A stretch of 64,000 nucleotides of DNA from Flavobacterium sp. (GCF_029945805.1 NZ_JAQSDH010000045.1:1-64000), one strand, 5' to 3'. Positions 1 through 10,287 are shown, counted from the stretch's first letter. Numbers and translations: made by a program. The notes: generated from the sequence alone by a model not told the origin.

Positions 1-47
1 CCTAAAACTAGTTCAGATTAAATCGCTGCTCTTTCGGTTAGCGGGTG

Positions 48-297
48 CAAAAGTAGTCGTTTATTTTTAACTGGCAAGCTTTTTAAAATAATTTTTGATT
101 TTATTTTCTTAGGCTTGTGTTTCAGTCTCTCAATGAACTCCCTTTATTGCGGGGTGCAAAAGTAATTATTATTTATTAACCGGCAAGCTTTTTTGAAAAT
201 ATTTTTAAGTTATTTCTTTTGCTATTCTATCCGGTTTGTCAATGAACTCCCTCTCTTGCGGGGTGCAAATATAAGAACACTAATTCTTTCAATCCAA
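48..297 (-). promoter_or_regulatory. Three tandem Bacteroidota-type promoters (TTG-N19-TAnnTTTG) reading leftwards out of the window
   Basis: Reverse strand: TTG-N19-TACTTTTG at 48-77, TTG-N19-TACTTTTG at 157-186, and TATATTTG at 266-273 with TTG 16 or 21 nt upstream; repeated leader TTTGCACCCCGCAA..AGGGAGTTCATTGA. Confidence 0.7.
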
Positions 298-465
298 ATA
301 AAAAACAACGTTTTTTTGTCTTTTTTTTAATGTCTTGATAACATAGATTTTACACGGAACGTTTTGTAACATGCACCCATTTTTCTACCGAGATTGAATC
401 CCTACGGGATTACAGGAAGATGAAATTTAGGTATTTATTTGTCCTGACGAAGCCAAAAATGGTCT

Positions 466-568
466 TTAGCCCCGATAGTAGTGGCATCCTTTTTCCTCTT
501 TTAAGGAAAAAGATAGAACGGAGAGCGGGACGAGTGTTGTTAAAGAAGGAAATGGTTGTGCTCCTAAT
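466..568 (+). repeat. Dispersed structured element, copy a (TAGCCCyGAT..ATCCTTTTT..AAAAAGATA..AGCrGGA)
   Basis: Conserved 5' and 3' arms shared with five other copies; closing pair CCCG/CGGG. Confidence 0.7.
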
Positions 569-1800
569 TATTCGAAACGAATAGATTTAGATGGTGTAAT
601 TTTGGTAATAATATAAGAAGGAATCAATAAAACGACTAGACAGATCACGACGGTTCCGATGTTGAGTAGTAAAATGTAGAACAAATTGATGTCAACTGGG
701 GCTTCGTTTACGTAATAACTTTCGGGATTAAGTTTGATGATACCAAAGTACTTCTGGAGGAGTAATAACCCAATTCCGATTCCATTTCCCCAGAGTAACC
801 CTCGCGCGATCAGGTAAGAAGCGTTGTACAGAAATATTTTTCGAATGGACCAGTTGTTGGCGCCTAGCGATTTTAATATTCCAATCATTTGAGTTCTTTC
901 GAGAATAAGTACCAATAAAGCTACGACCATATTGATTGTTGAAACCGCTATCATCACTATTAAAATAACAATGATATTAAAATCGAAAAGTTTGAGCCAT
1001 TCGAATATGTAATAGAATTTGTCGACGATAGTTTGAGAGTCGAGTGTGGACGATGTTTCTTTATAGACTTCCTTGCCTTTGCTTTCAATTTGGGTGAAAT
1101 CATCGACAAAGACTTCAAAAGAACCTATTTGGTCTGACTTCCATTTATTGATGCGTTGCACGTGGCGAATATCTCCGATTACAAAATTGGCATCGAATTC
1201 TTGAAAACCTGAATTGTAGATTCCGACAATCTTGAAATTACGCAGGTTATAGCCTTCGCTATTTTCCTTTATGAAGTAGGTTACGAATTTGTCACCAAGT
1301 TTTAAAGCCAATCGGTTGCATAAATACTGAGAGATTAGCACTTCTTCGTTAAGATTTGATTTGAAATTGGGCATTCTACCTTCTACAAGATATTCCTGGA
1401 GATTTTTGGTTTCAAAATCTTTTCCGGCCCCTTTAAAGATGATTCCTTCGAAATCGGTATCGGTTCTTATTAATCCATCTTTACTAGCAACTGCTTGAAT
1501 GTGACTTATTCCTTCAACTTCTTTAAATTTTGGATAAAAATTTTGGTTAATGGAAATAGGTTTGGTACTGACGTCTGAATTGTTGTCGTTATATCCTGAA
1601 ATTATAATGTGTCCGTTAAAAGCAGAAACTTTCTGGCGGATTTTTTGTTGCAACCCAATTCCTGTCGCAATGGAAACAATCATCATAATCATTCCAAGTG
1701 CAATGGCGGTGATGGCAATTTTTATTATTGGCGCAGAAATACTACTTTTATGATCTTTAGCAGTAATAAGTCGTTTTGCTATAAAATATTCTAATTTCAA
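568..1800 (-). CDS. FtsX-like ABC transporter permease (LolC/LolE type)
   Basis: ORF 410 aa; N-terminal TM, MacB-like periplasmic region, three C-terminal TM segments. Confidence 0.85.
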   Translation of the reverse strand: MKLEYFIAKRLITAKDHKSSISAPIIKIAITAIALGMIMMIVSIATGIGLQQKIRQKVSAFNGHIIISGYNDNNSDVSTKPISINQNFYPKFKEVEGISHIQAVASKDGLIRTDTDFEGIIFKGAGKDFETKNLQEYLVEGRMPNFKSNLNEEVLISQYLCNRLALKLGDKFVTYFIKENSEGYNLRNFKIVGIYNSGFQEFDANFVIGDIRHVQRINKWKSDQIGSFEVFVDDFTQIESKGKEVYKETSSTLDSQTIVDKFYYIFEWLKLFDFNIIVILIVMIAVSTINMVVALLVLILERTQMIGILKSLGANNWSIRKIFLYNASYLIARGLLWGNGIGIGLLLLQKYFGIIKLNPESYYVNEAPVDINLFYILLLNIGTVVICLVVLLIPSYIITKITPSKSIRFE

Positions 1801-1883
1801 ATTTTGGAATTATAGTTGCGGCAAAGGTAAAGAAAGTTTTCGCCACAGATTACACAGATTTTGACAGATTAAAAAAATTATTT

Positions 1884-3164
1884 ATGCGTTATTTTATTAA
1901 AATTGGGCTGTTATTTATGATAGTGACTTCATGCAAAGGTCAAACTAATTCGTCGAAAGCTGAAAAGCCGAAGGCAGCAATTGGACAAGAGACGGCAGAA
2001 AGCAGAAGGCAGAATTCAGGAATTCAAACTGGCGCTGATAACACAATTGCCTATTTACCATTATTAAAAGACAAGAAAGTTGGAATTGTTACGAACCAGA
2101 CAGGAATTATTAAAATTGAGACTGAGGAAAATGTTGTGACTAGTTATGGTGTAAAACAAGACAGAAGAATGTTTAACAATGTTAGTGTTGTTGATTTCCT
2201 TTTATCCAAAAAAATCAACCTAACAAAAATATTCGCTCCTGAGCACGGTTTCCGTGGAACTGCTGATGCTGGAGAACATGTTGTGGATGGAAAAGATACC
2301 AAAACGGGTTTGCCAATCATTTCACTTTATGGCGATAACAAAAAACCAAAGGCGGATCAATTAGCCGGATTGGATGTTTTAGTTTTTGACTTACAAGATG
2401 TTGGTGCGCGATTCTACACTTATATTTCTTCGCTACATTATATTATGGAAGCTTGTGCCGAAAACAATATTCAACTCATTATTTTGGACCGACCGAATCC
2501 GAATGGCGGAATTGTTGATGGACCGATATTGGAAAAAGAATTTACTAGTTTTATTGGGATGCACCCGATTCCGACCTTACACGGAATGACGATTAGCGAA
2601 TATGGCAAAATGATTAATGGTGAAAAATGGCTGAAAAATGGAATGCAATGCGAGCTGACTGTGATTCCATGTTTAAATTACAAACGGGAAATGAACTATA
2701 GCCTTCCAATAAAACCTTCTCCAAATTTGCCGAATGACCAAGCGATAAATCTATATGCGAGTTTGTGTTTGTTTGAAGGAACGAACGTCAGTTCGGGCCG
2801 TGGCACCGAAAAGCAATTCCAAATTTATGGTTCACCATTCATGCCAAAAGTTGGTTTCAGCTTTACGCCCGTTTCTAATTTTGGCTCCAAAGACCCAATG
2901 AACAAAGGTTTACTTTGTTATGGCGAAGACTTAAGTAAAGCTCCGAAAGTAAATCAATTGGAAATAAAATGGCTGATTAAAGCTTATACTGAAACGTCGG
3001 ATAAGATGAAATTTTTTACTTCGTTCTTTACCAAATTGGCCGGAACCAAGAAGCTACAACAGCAAATAGAAGCAGGAACATCGGAAACTGAAATAAGAAA
3101 GTCATGGGAAAAAGGATTGGCTGACTTCAAAATGATGCGTAAAAAGTATTTGATTTACGAGTAA
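1884..3164 (+). CDS. DUF1343 / NamZ-type exo-beta-N-acetylmuramidase lipoprotein
   Basis: VGIVTNQTG, KIFAPEHGFRGTADAGEHV, DLQDVGARFYTYISSLHYIMEA, DRPNPNGG motifs; lipobox TSCKG. Confidence 0.85.
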   Translation: MRYFIKIGLLFMIVTSCKGQTNSSKAEKPKAAIGQETAESRRQNSGIQTGADNTIAYLPLLKDKKVGIVTNQTGIIKIETEENVVTSYGVKQDRRMFNNVSVVDFLLSKKINLTKIFAPEHGFRGTADAGEHVVDGKDTKTGLPIISLYGDNKKPKADQLAGLDVLVFDLQDVGARFYTYISSLHYIMEACAENNIQLIILDRPNPNGGIVDGPILEKEFTSFIGMHPIPTLHGMTISEYGKMINGEKWLKNGMQCELTVIPCLNYKREMNYSLPIKPSPNLPNDQAINLYASLCLFEGTNVSSGRGTEKQFQIYGSPFMPKVGFSFTPVSNFGSKDPMNKGLLCYGEDLSKAPKVNQLEIKWLIKAYTETSDKMKFFTSFFTKLAGTKKLQQQIEAGTSETEIRKSWEKGLADFKMMRKKYLIYE

Positions 3165-3565
3165 ATCTTCATTTCGATACTCGGATTGTGTTTAAGCAAG
3201 TCTTCTATAAAATCTTTTCGTTCTTTGGGTGAAATATAAACTTCATCATACTTATTATAAAAAATAGCAATTCTATCTAATGAAAGCGCCGGAGAACTTA
3301 AGATAGAATTTGTCTTTTCGATTTTTCTAATTTTTGAAATGTCAATTGTTTCGTTTACAATCCACATACATTTTACAATCAATTGGTTTCCCTTTATGAT
3401 ATACCGAGTTGTTTTTGAAATAAATAAAACTACCCCGACGACAAATCCTATACCAGCAAAACCATACATCCATTGTCCTTTTACAAGACTGGCAACACTG
3501 AGGTAAATTGGATATAACAAAAGCAACCCCAACCAATAATCAATTTTTGATTTATATATTTTCAT
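3155..3565 (-). CDS. PH-domain-like small membrane protein
   Basis: Two TM segments followed by a bPH2-like domain. Confidence 0.55.
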   Translation of the reverse strand: MKIYKSKIDYWLGLLLLYPIYLSVASLVKGQWMYGFAGIGFVVGVVLFISKTTRYIIKGNQLIVKCMWIVNETIDISKIRKIEKTNSILSSPALSLDRIAIFYNKYDEVYISPKERKDFIEDLLKHNPSIEMKIYS

Positions 3566-3567
3566 AT

Positions 3568-4107
3568 TTATAAAGGTAATCTTTTCTTCATTTCTTCCAC
3601 AATATTATAGGCTGCTGGGCAAATAGCGACATTTTTCAAAGTCAGATCGGATATTTGCTGAAACTTCTTTCTGTCGGTGTGTGGAAATTCGCGACAGGCT
3701 TTTGGACGCACTTCATAAATCATACAATAATTTTCATTATCTAAAAACGTACACGGAACACTTTGCAACACATAATCTTGATCTTCATCAACACGCAGGT
3801 ATTGGTCAATAAATTGTTGTGGTTTTTGTTTCATATGCTTTGAAATCCGCTCAATATCGGCCAAAGTAAATAGCGGTCCAGTAGTTTTACAGCAGTTGGC
3901 ACAATTGAGACAATCGGTTTTTTTGAATTCGGCATCGTGCAAATCCTGCATCACATAATCCAAATTTTTAGGCGTTTTCTTTTTGAGCTTATCGAAATAC
4001 TTTTTGTTTTCGATATGCTTATCTTTGGCTAACTTTTGTAATAGGTTTATTTGTGGATTTGTCAATTTGGTTATTTGATAATGAACTGCAAAATTACACA
4101 AAACCAA
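3568..4107 (-). CDS. YkgJ-family cysteine cluster protein
   Basis: CLNCANCCKTTGPLFT, CTFLDNENYCMIYEVRPKACREFPHT. Confidence 0.85.
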   Translation of the reverse strand: MVLCNFAVHYQITKLTNPQINLLQKLAKDKHIENKKYFDKLKKKTPKNLDYVMQDLHDAEFKKTDCLNCANCCKTTGPLFTLADIERISKHMKQKPQQFIDQYLRVDEDQDYVLQSVPCTFLDNENYCMIYEVRPKACREFPHTDRKKFQQISDLTLKNVAICPAAYNIVEEMKKRLPL

Positions 4108-4140
4108 TAACCAAATACACGAATAACCAAATAAACTCGC

Positions 4141-4839
4141 ATGAAAGACCTTTTCGGAAAAGCCATCCTCGATTATCAGACCAATAATTCGCCAGAAGAT
4201 TTAGTGACTGAAACCAATATTTCGGAAGCCGATGAAATGAGCGTAGACTATTTGTTCCGAAGCTTCGATGAGATGCCAAAACTGGAGCAGAAAGCGTTGC
4301 AATTAGCCAAAGGAAAAATTCTTGATGTAGGCTGTGGCGCTGGAAGTCATGGGTTGTATCTTCAGCAAAAAGGTTTAGATGTTACTGCTATTGATATTTC
4401 GCCGAATGCTATTGAAGCTTGTCGTCTTCGCGGATTGAAAGATGCTAGAGTTCAGAATATTTTGGAATTAAAAAACGAAAAATTCGATACAATTCTGTTA
4501 CTTATGAATGGAACCGGAATATTCGGCACCTTAGCAGCAACTTCAAGTTATCTGCAAAAACTAAAATCAGTATTAAATCCAAATGGACAAATTTTGATTG
4601 ATAGTTCAGACATCATTTACATGTTCGACCAAGACGAAGAAGGAAGTTATTTGGTTCCGGCTGACGGATATTATGGCGAATTGACGTTTACCGTTTCTTA
4701 TAAAAATGAAACCGAAGACACTTTCCCTTGGCTTTATATGGATTATAACACTTTACAGAATGCGGCTCATGCTAATGATTTGCAATGTGAACTTATTCTG
4801 GAAGGCGACCATTTTGATTATTTGGCGCGTATTTTCTAA
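4141..4839 (+). CDS. Class I SAM-dependent methyltransferase
   Basis: ILDVGCGAGSHGLYLQQKGLDVTAIDISPNAIE motif I. Confidence 0.9.
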   Translation: MKDLFGKAILDYQTNNSPEDLVTETNISEADEMSVDYLFRSFDEMPKLEQKALQLAKGKILDVGCGAGSHGLYLQQKGLDVTAIDISPNAIEACRLRGLKDARVQNILELKNEKFDTILLLMNGTGIFGTLAATSSYLQKLKSVLNPNGQILIDSSDIIYMFDQDEEGSYLVPADGYYGELTFTVSYKNETEDTFPWLYMDYNTLQNAAHANDLQCELILEGDHFDYLARIF

Positions 4840-5901
4840 TTAATTACTAATCAATAAAGGAATCGTTTTAGCATTTTCATTTGCCGTAAATCTCAGAAAA
4901 TAAAGTCCCGTCTTTAATTTTGAAGTATCAACTGTAATAATTCCGTTGGTTTGATATTCGGCTACACTATTTGCGTTAACAATCTTTCCGTCTGTGCTTA
5001 AAATCTGATACGAAATAGCCATCGGTGTACCTATTTCAAACTTTACAAAAGCTTCTGCCTGGGCTGGATTTGGATAAACCGATACCGATTTCAACCAATT
5101 AAATTCGGCAGTAGCTAAAGTTAAATCTAAATAAGTTACGGTATTGTTTCCAGAATTTGGTATCGCAAGGACATTCGTTGCAGTATTATAAAAAATATCG
5201 GCCGGACTACTCAAACCTGCTGCTACAACCGCAGGAGTATTTGCAAACGCCGCATCATATTTTATAACATTTTGTCCGCCCCAAGTCGATACATAATAAT
5301 TTCCAATAGCATCTCTAGTTATTCCATCACAATTAGCATTAGCAGTAGAAAGTACGGTGGTAACCATATTAGTAGTTAAATCAATGGCTTTTATTGGTGC
5401 ATTTGAACCCCAATTCACAAAAACACAGCGATTATTGGCTTGGTCAAAAACGATTCCGTTTGGTGATTGTACTAAGGAAGTGGCAATCGTTGAAAAAGTT
5501 TGCGCGGCAATATTAATTTTAATTATTTTTTTGGCACTGAAATCTGTGGCATAAAGATTCCCAGAATTATCATGGGTCATTCCATTCAAAAAAGAAGCAC
5601 CAACATTCAAATTAAACACATTGGCGCCCGTTGTTAGCGAATATCCTTTAACAGACGCTCCACTGCAGCAATATAAAATATCATCCACAATTTCAATTCC
5701 ATAAGGTCCAGAAACTAATCCAGTGGCAAAAACAGTTAAAACTCCAGCGCTACTTCGAGCTAAAACCTCATGAGAGGTAGTGTTTGCAATTAACCAACGG
5801 TTGTTCGCATAATCAAATTCTGCGCTTTCTGGACCGCTGTAGTTTTGCGCAAAAGTCATCAAAGTAAAAAGAAAAAAATATAAAGCAGTAATTTTTCGCA
5901 T
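4840..5901 (-). CDS. Secreted NHL/SMP-30-like beta-propeller with T9SS type A sorting domain
   Basis: Signal peptide, repeated propeller blades, C-terminal VYPNPA...GLYFLRF. Confidence 0.8.
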   Translation of the reverse strand: MRKITALYFFLFTLMTFAQNYSGPESAEFDYANNRWLIANTTSHEVLARSSAGVLTVFATGLVSGPYGIEIVDDILYCCSGASVKGYSLTTGANVFNLNVGASFLNGMTHDNSGNLYATDFSAKKIIKINIAAQTFSTIATSLVQSPNGIVFDQANNRCVFVNWGSNAPIKAIDLTTNMVTTVLSTANANCDGITRDAIGNYYVSTWGGQNVIKYDAAFANTPAVVAAGLSSPADIFYNTATNVLAIPNSGNNTVTYLDLTLATAEFNWLKSVSVYPNPAQAEAFVKFEIGTPMAISYQILSTDGKIVNANSVAEYQTNGIITVDTSKLKTGLYFLRFTANENAKTIPLLISN

Positions 5902-5949
5902 GTGCTAGTTTTTTGTAAATATATAAAAACTATTCATTTATATTTTTTT

Positions 5950-6053
5950 ATAAGCTATTTCCAGCTATCCACTATATCTTTTATAGCTGTCAGTTTTAAA
6001 AAACAGACAACTATAAAAGGATGCCGTTCCTATCTGGGCTAGGGTTTTATGAT
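5950..6053 (-). repeat. Dispersed structured element, copy b
   Basis: Reverse strand CCCTAGCCCAGATAGGAACGGCATCCTTTT..AAAAGATATAGTGGATAGCTGGAAATAGCT; closing pair CCAG/CTGG. Confidence 0.7.
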
Positions 6054-6067
6054 AACTAACAAATCTG

Positions 6068-6814
6068 TTATTTACTGGGTTTTATAACAATTGGTAAAGC
6101 ATATAATACTCTGACTTTTTTACCATCTTGTTCACCAGGTATCCAATTGGGAGAATTTTTCAAAACTCTAATTGCTTCTTCTTTTGTCCCATAACCAATA
6201 TCCCGAAGTACTTTAATATCAGTAACACTTCCATCCTTCTCAATTACAAAAGTTACAACTACCTTCCCAGACAAACCTTTAACATCTGGAGTTTTGAAAT
6301 TTTGACTTATATAGTTGTAAAACGCTTTTAATCCACCAGAAAAATCAGGCTTTTTCTCTACGCTAGCCGTATTAAAAATTGGTTCTCCACCAACTTTATT
6401 TTCTGCTGGACTCACAATCAATGATTCATTATTTTGTTTGTCCCTGAAAACCATCGGATACTTTATCTCAATACTGATTGGTTTTCCATTGCGCATTGCC
6501 GGTTTCCATTTGGGGCACAGTTTCAAAACCCTAATAAATTCGGTTGCCGATTCCATATCTAAAACCTGAATAATTCGTATTTTGGTTACGCTTCCCGTTT
6601 CGTCAATGGTAAATGCTGCTTCTAATTTTCCGGATTTTGTAACTTTGGAATAATCAAATTGTTCATTCAAATATTTACTAAATTTATCAATTCCGCCGCC
6701 ATTGAATTGTGCATCAATTAACTCACCCGTAAGATAGACTTCTCCATCGCCTTGTATTTGGGAAAATCCAAAAACAGGCAATAATACAATCAACAAAAAT
6801 TTAATTAGCTTCAT
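6068..6814 (-). CDS. Energy transducer TonB C-terminal-domain protein, periplasmic, two CTDs
   Basis: Two repeats of TonB CTD (VTKIRIIQ.., VTDIKVLRDIGYGTKEEAIRVLKNSPNWIPGEQDGKKVRV); signal peptide. Confidence 0.75.
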   Translation of the reverse strand: MKLIKFLLIVLLPVFGFSQIQGDGEVYLTGELIDAQFNGGGIDKFSKYLNEQFDYSKVTKSGKLEAAFTIDETGSVTKIRIIQVLDMESATEFIRVLKLCPKWKPAMRNGKPISIEIKYPMVFRDKQNNESLIVSPAENKVGGEPIFNTASVEKKPDFSGGLKAFYNYISQNFKTPDVKGLSGKVVVTFVIEKDGSVTDIKVLRDIGYGTKEEAIRVLKNSPNWIPGEQDGKKVRVLYALPIVIKPSK

Positions 6815-6819
6815 AATAG

Positions 6820-7452
6820 TTAAGGAATATTCAAGTATTTATGGGTTTGTAGAGATACTCTCCACTTTGGATTATTCATTACATAATCCACAATTAATGG
6901 CGTCATTTCTTCTTTTTTACTCCATTCTGGTTGTAGAAAAAGAATCGCATTTTTGTTGACTTTTGTAGCTTGTTCTTCGGCAAAAATGAAATCGTGTTTG
7001 TTATAAATGATAACTTTCAACTCATTGGCAATTGCATAGGCATCAGCAACGGGCAACTTATTTTTCTTTGGCGAAAGGCAGAACCAATCCCATGTTCCCG
7101 AAACTGGATAAGCACCCGAAGTTTCGATATGAACTTTTAATTTGTTTTCTTTTAATTTCTGGGTAAGTGCAGTCATGTCCCAGGTCAATGGTTCACCACC
7201 TGTTACGACAACTGTGTCAGCATATTTCTTTGCATTGGCAACAATATCTTCTATCGCTGTTGGCGGATGCAATTCGGCATTCCAACTTTCTTTCACGTCA
7301 CACCAGTGGCAACCCACATCACAGCCTCCGATTCGAATGAAATACGCAGCAGTTCCTGTATGAAATCCTTCGCCTTGAATCGTATAAAACTCTTCCATTA
7401 ACGGAAGCATTTCTCCTTTTTCAACGGCTAATTGTGTTTGTTTTGTTAACAT
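6820..7452 (-). CDS. queE: 7-carboxy-7-deazaguanine synthase
   Basis: FYTIQGEGFHTGTAAYFIRIGGCDVGCHWCDVKESW radical SAM motif. Confidence 0.9.
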   Translation of the reverse strand: MLTKQTQLAVEKGEMLPLMEEFYTIQGEGFHTGTAAYFIRIGGCDVGCHWCDVKESWNAELHPPTAIEDIVANAKKYADTVVVTGGEPLTWDMTALTQKLKENKLKVHIETSGAYPVSGTWDWFCLSPKKNKLPVADAYAIANELKVIIYNKHDFIFAEEQATKVNKNAILFLQPEWSKKEEMTPLIVDYVMNNPKWRVSLQTHKYLNIP

Positions 7453-7465
7453 TATTTTTATTTTA

Positions 7466-7481
7466 TCCCGAAGTTTCGGGA
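7466..7481. repeat. Palindrome TCCCGAAGTTTCGGGA, copy 1 (upstream of queE)
   Basis: Perfect 7-bp arms; identical 16-mer also lies inside kynU. Confidence 0.8.
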
Positions 7482-7548
7482 GGCAAAGATACTTAATTTA
7501 GCTTCGTACTGTTCGGATTTTATCCTTGGGAAAATCCTTTTTAAATAA

Positions 7549-7580
7549 AAAAACCGCTCCAACATTGTGGAACGGTTTTA
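7549..7580 (-). terminator. Rho-independent-type hairpin
   Basis: AAAACCGCTCCAACATTGTGGAACGGTTTT. Confidence 0.6.
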
Positions 7581-7598
7581 AGAATATTTATTTTAAAT

Positions 7599-9356
7599 CT
7601 ATTTTAACGATTTAATAGAACTTTGAGCATATTCATTTGTTGGGTCAAGTGCCAACGTCTTATTGAAATATTCAATAGCTTTCGCTTTATTTGTATTCGC
7701 ATAAACAGCAGCAATGTTATTGTAAGATTCAATTAATTTTGGTTTAACTTTATCTAATTCGGCTTTATATATTTCGAAATTGGCATCTTTCAAAGTTCCC
7801 TTATAAAGCTCTAAAACTTTAATATCATCTAATACTTTATTTGCATCTAACAACGAACTCTCCCATTTTTTTGAAACAACATCAACATACTGTTGGTAAT
7901 ACTTAGCAATCATTTCATCATTTTCCATCAACTTATTTATTCTAGCTCTGAAAATATACGCTTCTTGAGTTGCTGGAGAAGCAGTAATTACGTTTCCGTA
8001 GGCAATATCTCCTTTTTGAAGTTGAACTTTATCTACTTTAGCGCCTTGAAAAGTACTGTTGTAGTATATTGCATTTCCTAAATAAAAATTATCAATTAAA
8101 TAATTTTTAGATTCTGGATTAGATGTAGCGATTTCAAATACAGCAGCAGCTGCTCCAAACAATTTCATCTCGTACAATTTTTTACCAACTTCATTTAATT
8201 CATTTACTGCTAAAGGTTCCATTTCGATCCCTTTTTTCAAATCCGCAATTCCTGATTCTAACTGAATTGGATCAACTGATTTTCCATCAGCACTTACTCC
8301 TTTTTTGATTTTGGCTTGACCTAAATATAAATAATCACGTGCAATAATCTTATTTGATGGGTTTGCAGTATAATCTTGCAATGATTTCAATGCGATATCA
8401 ACATTTCCGTTCTCATATGCTGAATAACCTAAATAACGTAGAATTCTTGGATTAACTCCATCTAATTCTTTCATTGTATTAGCTTCTAATTCTAAGGCCT
8501 TATAATCTTTAGCTAGGATTAAAAAGTCAGCGTGACGCATACGTGAAGTAATAGAGTAATCGGTTAGAGTCAAATATTTTTCGTAAAAACCTAATGCTTT
8601 TTTAATATTCTCTTCGTAGGATTTTGGCACGTTATTACCCCATAAATAGTGAGTTTCAGCTAACTCACGATAAACAGGACCATAATTCGGATTGATTGCA
8701 ATCACTTCATTATAAGCTTTAACCGCTTCCGTGTATGCCTTGGCTCCTTTTAATAAAACACCTAACTGCATTTTGGCTCTAATTAGGGTATTGTCTGACT
8801 GATAAGCGTTTCTATAGGCAACATACGAATCGTTTTGATTTTTGTCACCATAATAAGCATCCCCTAGAGCCAATTGTACTTGAGCATCCGTTGGATTTAG
8901 TGTCGCAGCTTTATTCAAAACGGTTATGGCACTTTTATAATCTGGCTTATCAGAATTCATATATGCACGAGCTATATATACATATTCTTCAATATCTTTC
9001 TTTTTAAGTTCTTTAGTTACCATATCAAATTTGGCTTGAGCTGCAACTTTATTGTCGGTATCCAAATCAATTTGTGCAAGTCCGATAGTATTAAATCTTG
9101 CACCCTCAGAACCTGACAATCCTTTTTGGAAAGCTATTTTAGCAGAATCGGCTATATTTTGTTTTAGATAAACTGTACCTAGAAGGAATGCCGCTTTACC
9201 ATTTGTTGGTTTTGCTTGTATAAGTGATTTTAATAGCGATTTTGCTTTCTCAAATTGTTCAGCATCAATAGCCTTTTTCGCTGGTTCTAAATCTTGTGCA
9301 TTGGCAATAGTTGTTGCAACTAATGCTAAGCTGAGTATTTTAAACTTGTTCATCAT
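7599..9356 (-). CDS. Tetratricopeptide repeat protein
   Basis: Signal peptide and multiple TPR motifs, last gene of the exb operon. Confidence 0.85.
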   Translation of the reverse strand: MMNKFKILSLALVATTIANAQDLEPAKKAIDAEQFEKAKSLLKSLIQAKPTNGKAAFLLGTVYLKQNIADSAKIAFQKGLSGSEGARFNTIGLAQIDLDTDNKVAAQAKFDMVTKELKKKDIEEYVYIARAYMNSDKPDYKSAITVLNKAATLNPTDAQVQLALGDAYYGDKNQNDSYVAYRNAYQSDNTLIRAKMQLGVLLKGAKAYTEAVKAYNEVIAINPNYGPVYRELAETHYLWGNNVPKSYEENIKKALGFYEKYLTLTDYSITSRMRHADFLILAKDYKALELEANTMKELDGVNPRILRYLGYSAYENGNVDIALKSLQDYTANPSNKIIARDYLYLGQAKIKKGVSADGKSVDPIQLESGIADLKKGIEMEPLAVNELNEVGKKLYEMKLFGAAAAVFEIATSNPESKNYLIDNFYLGNAIYYNSTFQGAKVDKVQLQKGDIAYGNVITASPATQEAYIFRARINKLMENDEMIAKYYQQYVDVVSKKWESSLLDANKVLDDIKVLELYKGTLKDANFEIYKAELDKVKPKLIESYNNIAAVYANTNKAKAIEYFNKTLALDPTNEYAQSSIKSLK

Positions 9357-9361
9357 CCTAA

Positions 9362-10279
9362 TTAATTTTTATCTTTAGTAATTGTATTTCGTATTATTAT
9401 TTTTCTTCCGGGTGTGCGTACGGGAAGCAATCCTGATTTTAGTACTATGCGTTGTCCTCGTTCACCTGTAATGAAGGAACCAAATCCCATTCCTAATCCG
9501 GAGTATCCTTGACAATTGACAATATACAAATCGCGTGCCAAAGGATATTTTCCTAATGCAAGATTATCTTGTGTTGGAAAAAAATACTGTTGTTGATCAA
9601 CACCTTTTACAGCTAAAACATTGACTTTGTCTACGAAAGGCTGTAAATCTAAAGGTGGCTGAAAAATCCAATTCATGCCAATAATACCAATCATGCCCTC
9701 ATGCTCTGCCACATATTTGATAACTTCTTCATTAGTTTTTAATGAAAAAACGTTTTTTTGATTGGTCACTAGTACTCCAGAAACTTCATTAATGTATCTC
9801 ACCGTACTTGAATTGGGATTGTCAAAAACCAAGCCTTTGATAGTTGGAATAGATTTTCCTTTTAAAAAATCAATTACATCTTGCAATGCAATTAGTGTGT
9901 CTTTTGCTGTTTTTCTTTTTATAAAGGCAACCGCATCTGTTGCAAATGGAGTAGTTCTTGGCCTTATTTTTTTTGATTGAAAAACTTCCAACTCTTTTTC
10001 ACTTAATGGTCTAGATAGTATTGCAATTCTTGCGGTATCACTTAATAATGAATTGACAATTTCTTTTTCTGATTTGGAAACCAAAAGCAGTTTTGCAGTG
10101 TATTCTGTTTCGAAAACAGCTTCTTGATCTTCGATTATTGGCAGTACAGATTCATCAACATAAACCGTTGCTTTTCCTGCAATAATTGTATCCATGATTT
10201 CATTTTTGTTTTGACAAGAAAAAACAAAAATCAAAGTAATCAAAATAAAGCCAATAAACGTTTTAGTTAATTTATTCAT
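9362..10279 (-). CDS. PstS-like phosphate-binding lipoprotein (orphan substrate-binding protein)
   Basis: Lipobox FSCQN; IAILSRPLSEKE, TTPFATDAVAFI, ITGERGQRIVLKSGLLPVRTPGR PBP-like motifs. Confidence 0.75.
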   Translation of the reverse strand: MNKLTKTFIGFILITLIFVFSCQNKNEIMDTIIAGKATVYVDESVLPIIEDQEAVFETEYTAKLLLVSKSEKEIVNSLLSDTARIAILSRPLSEKELEVFQSKKIRPRTTPFATDAVAFIKRKTAKDTLIALQDVIDFLKGKSIPTIKGLVFDNPNSSTVRYINEVSGVLVTNQKNVFSLKTNEEVIKYVAEHEGMIGIIGMNWIFQPPLDLQPFVDKVNVLAVKGVDQQQYFFPTQDNLALGKYPLARDLYIVNCQGYSGLGMGFGSFITGERGQRIVLKSGLLPVRTPGRKIIIRNTITKDKN

Positions 10280-10287
10280 TTCTAATT

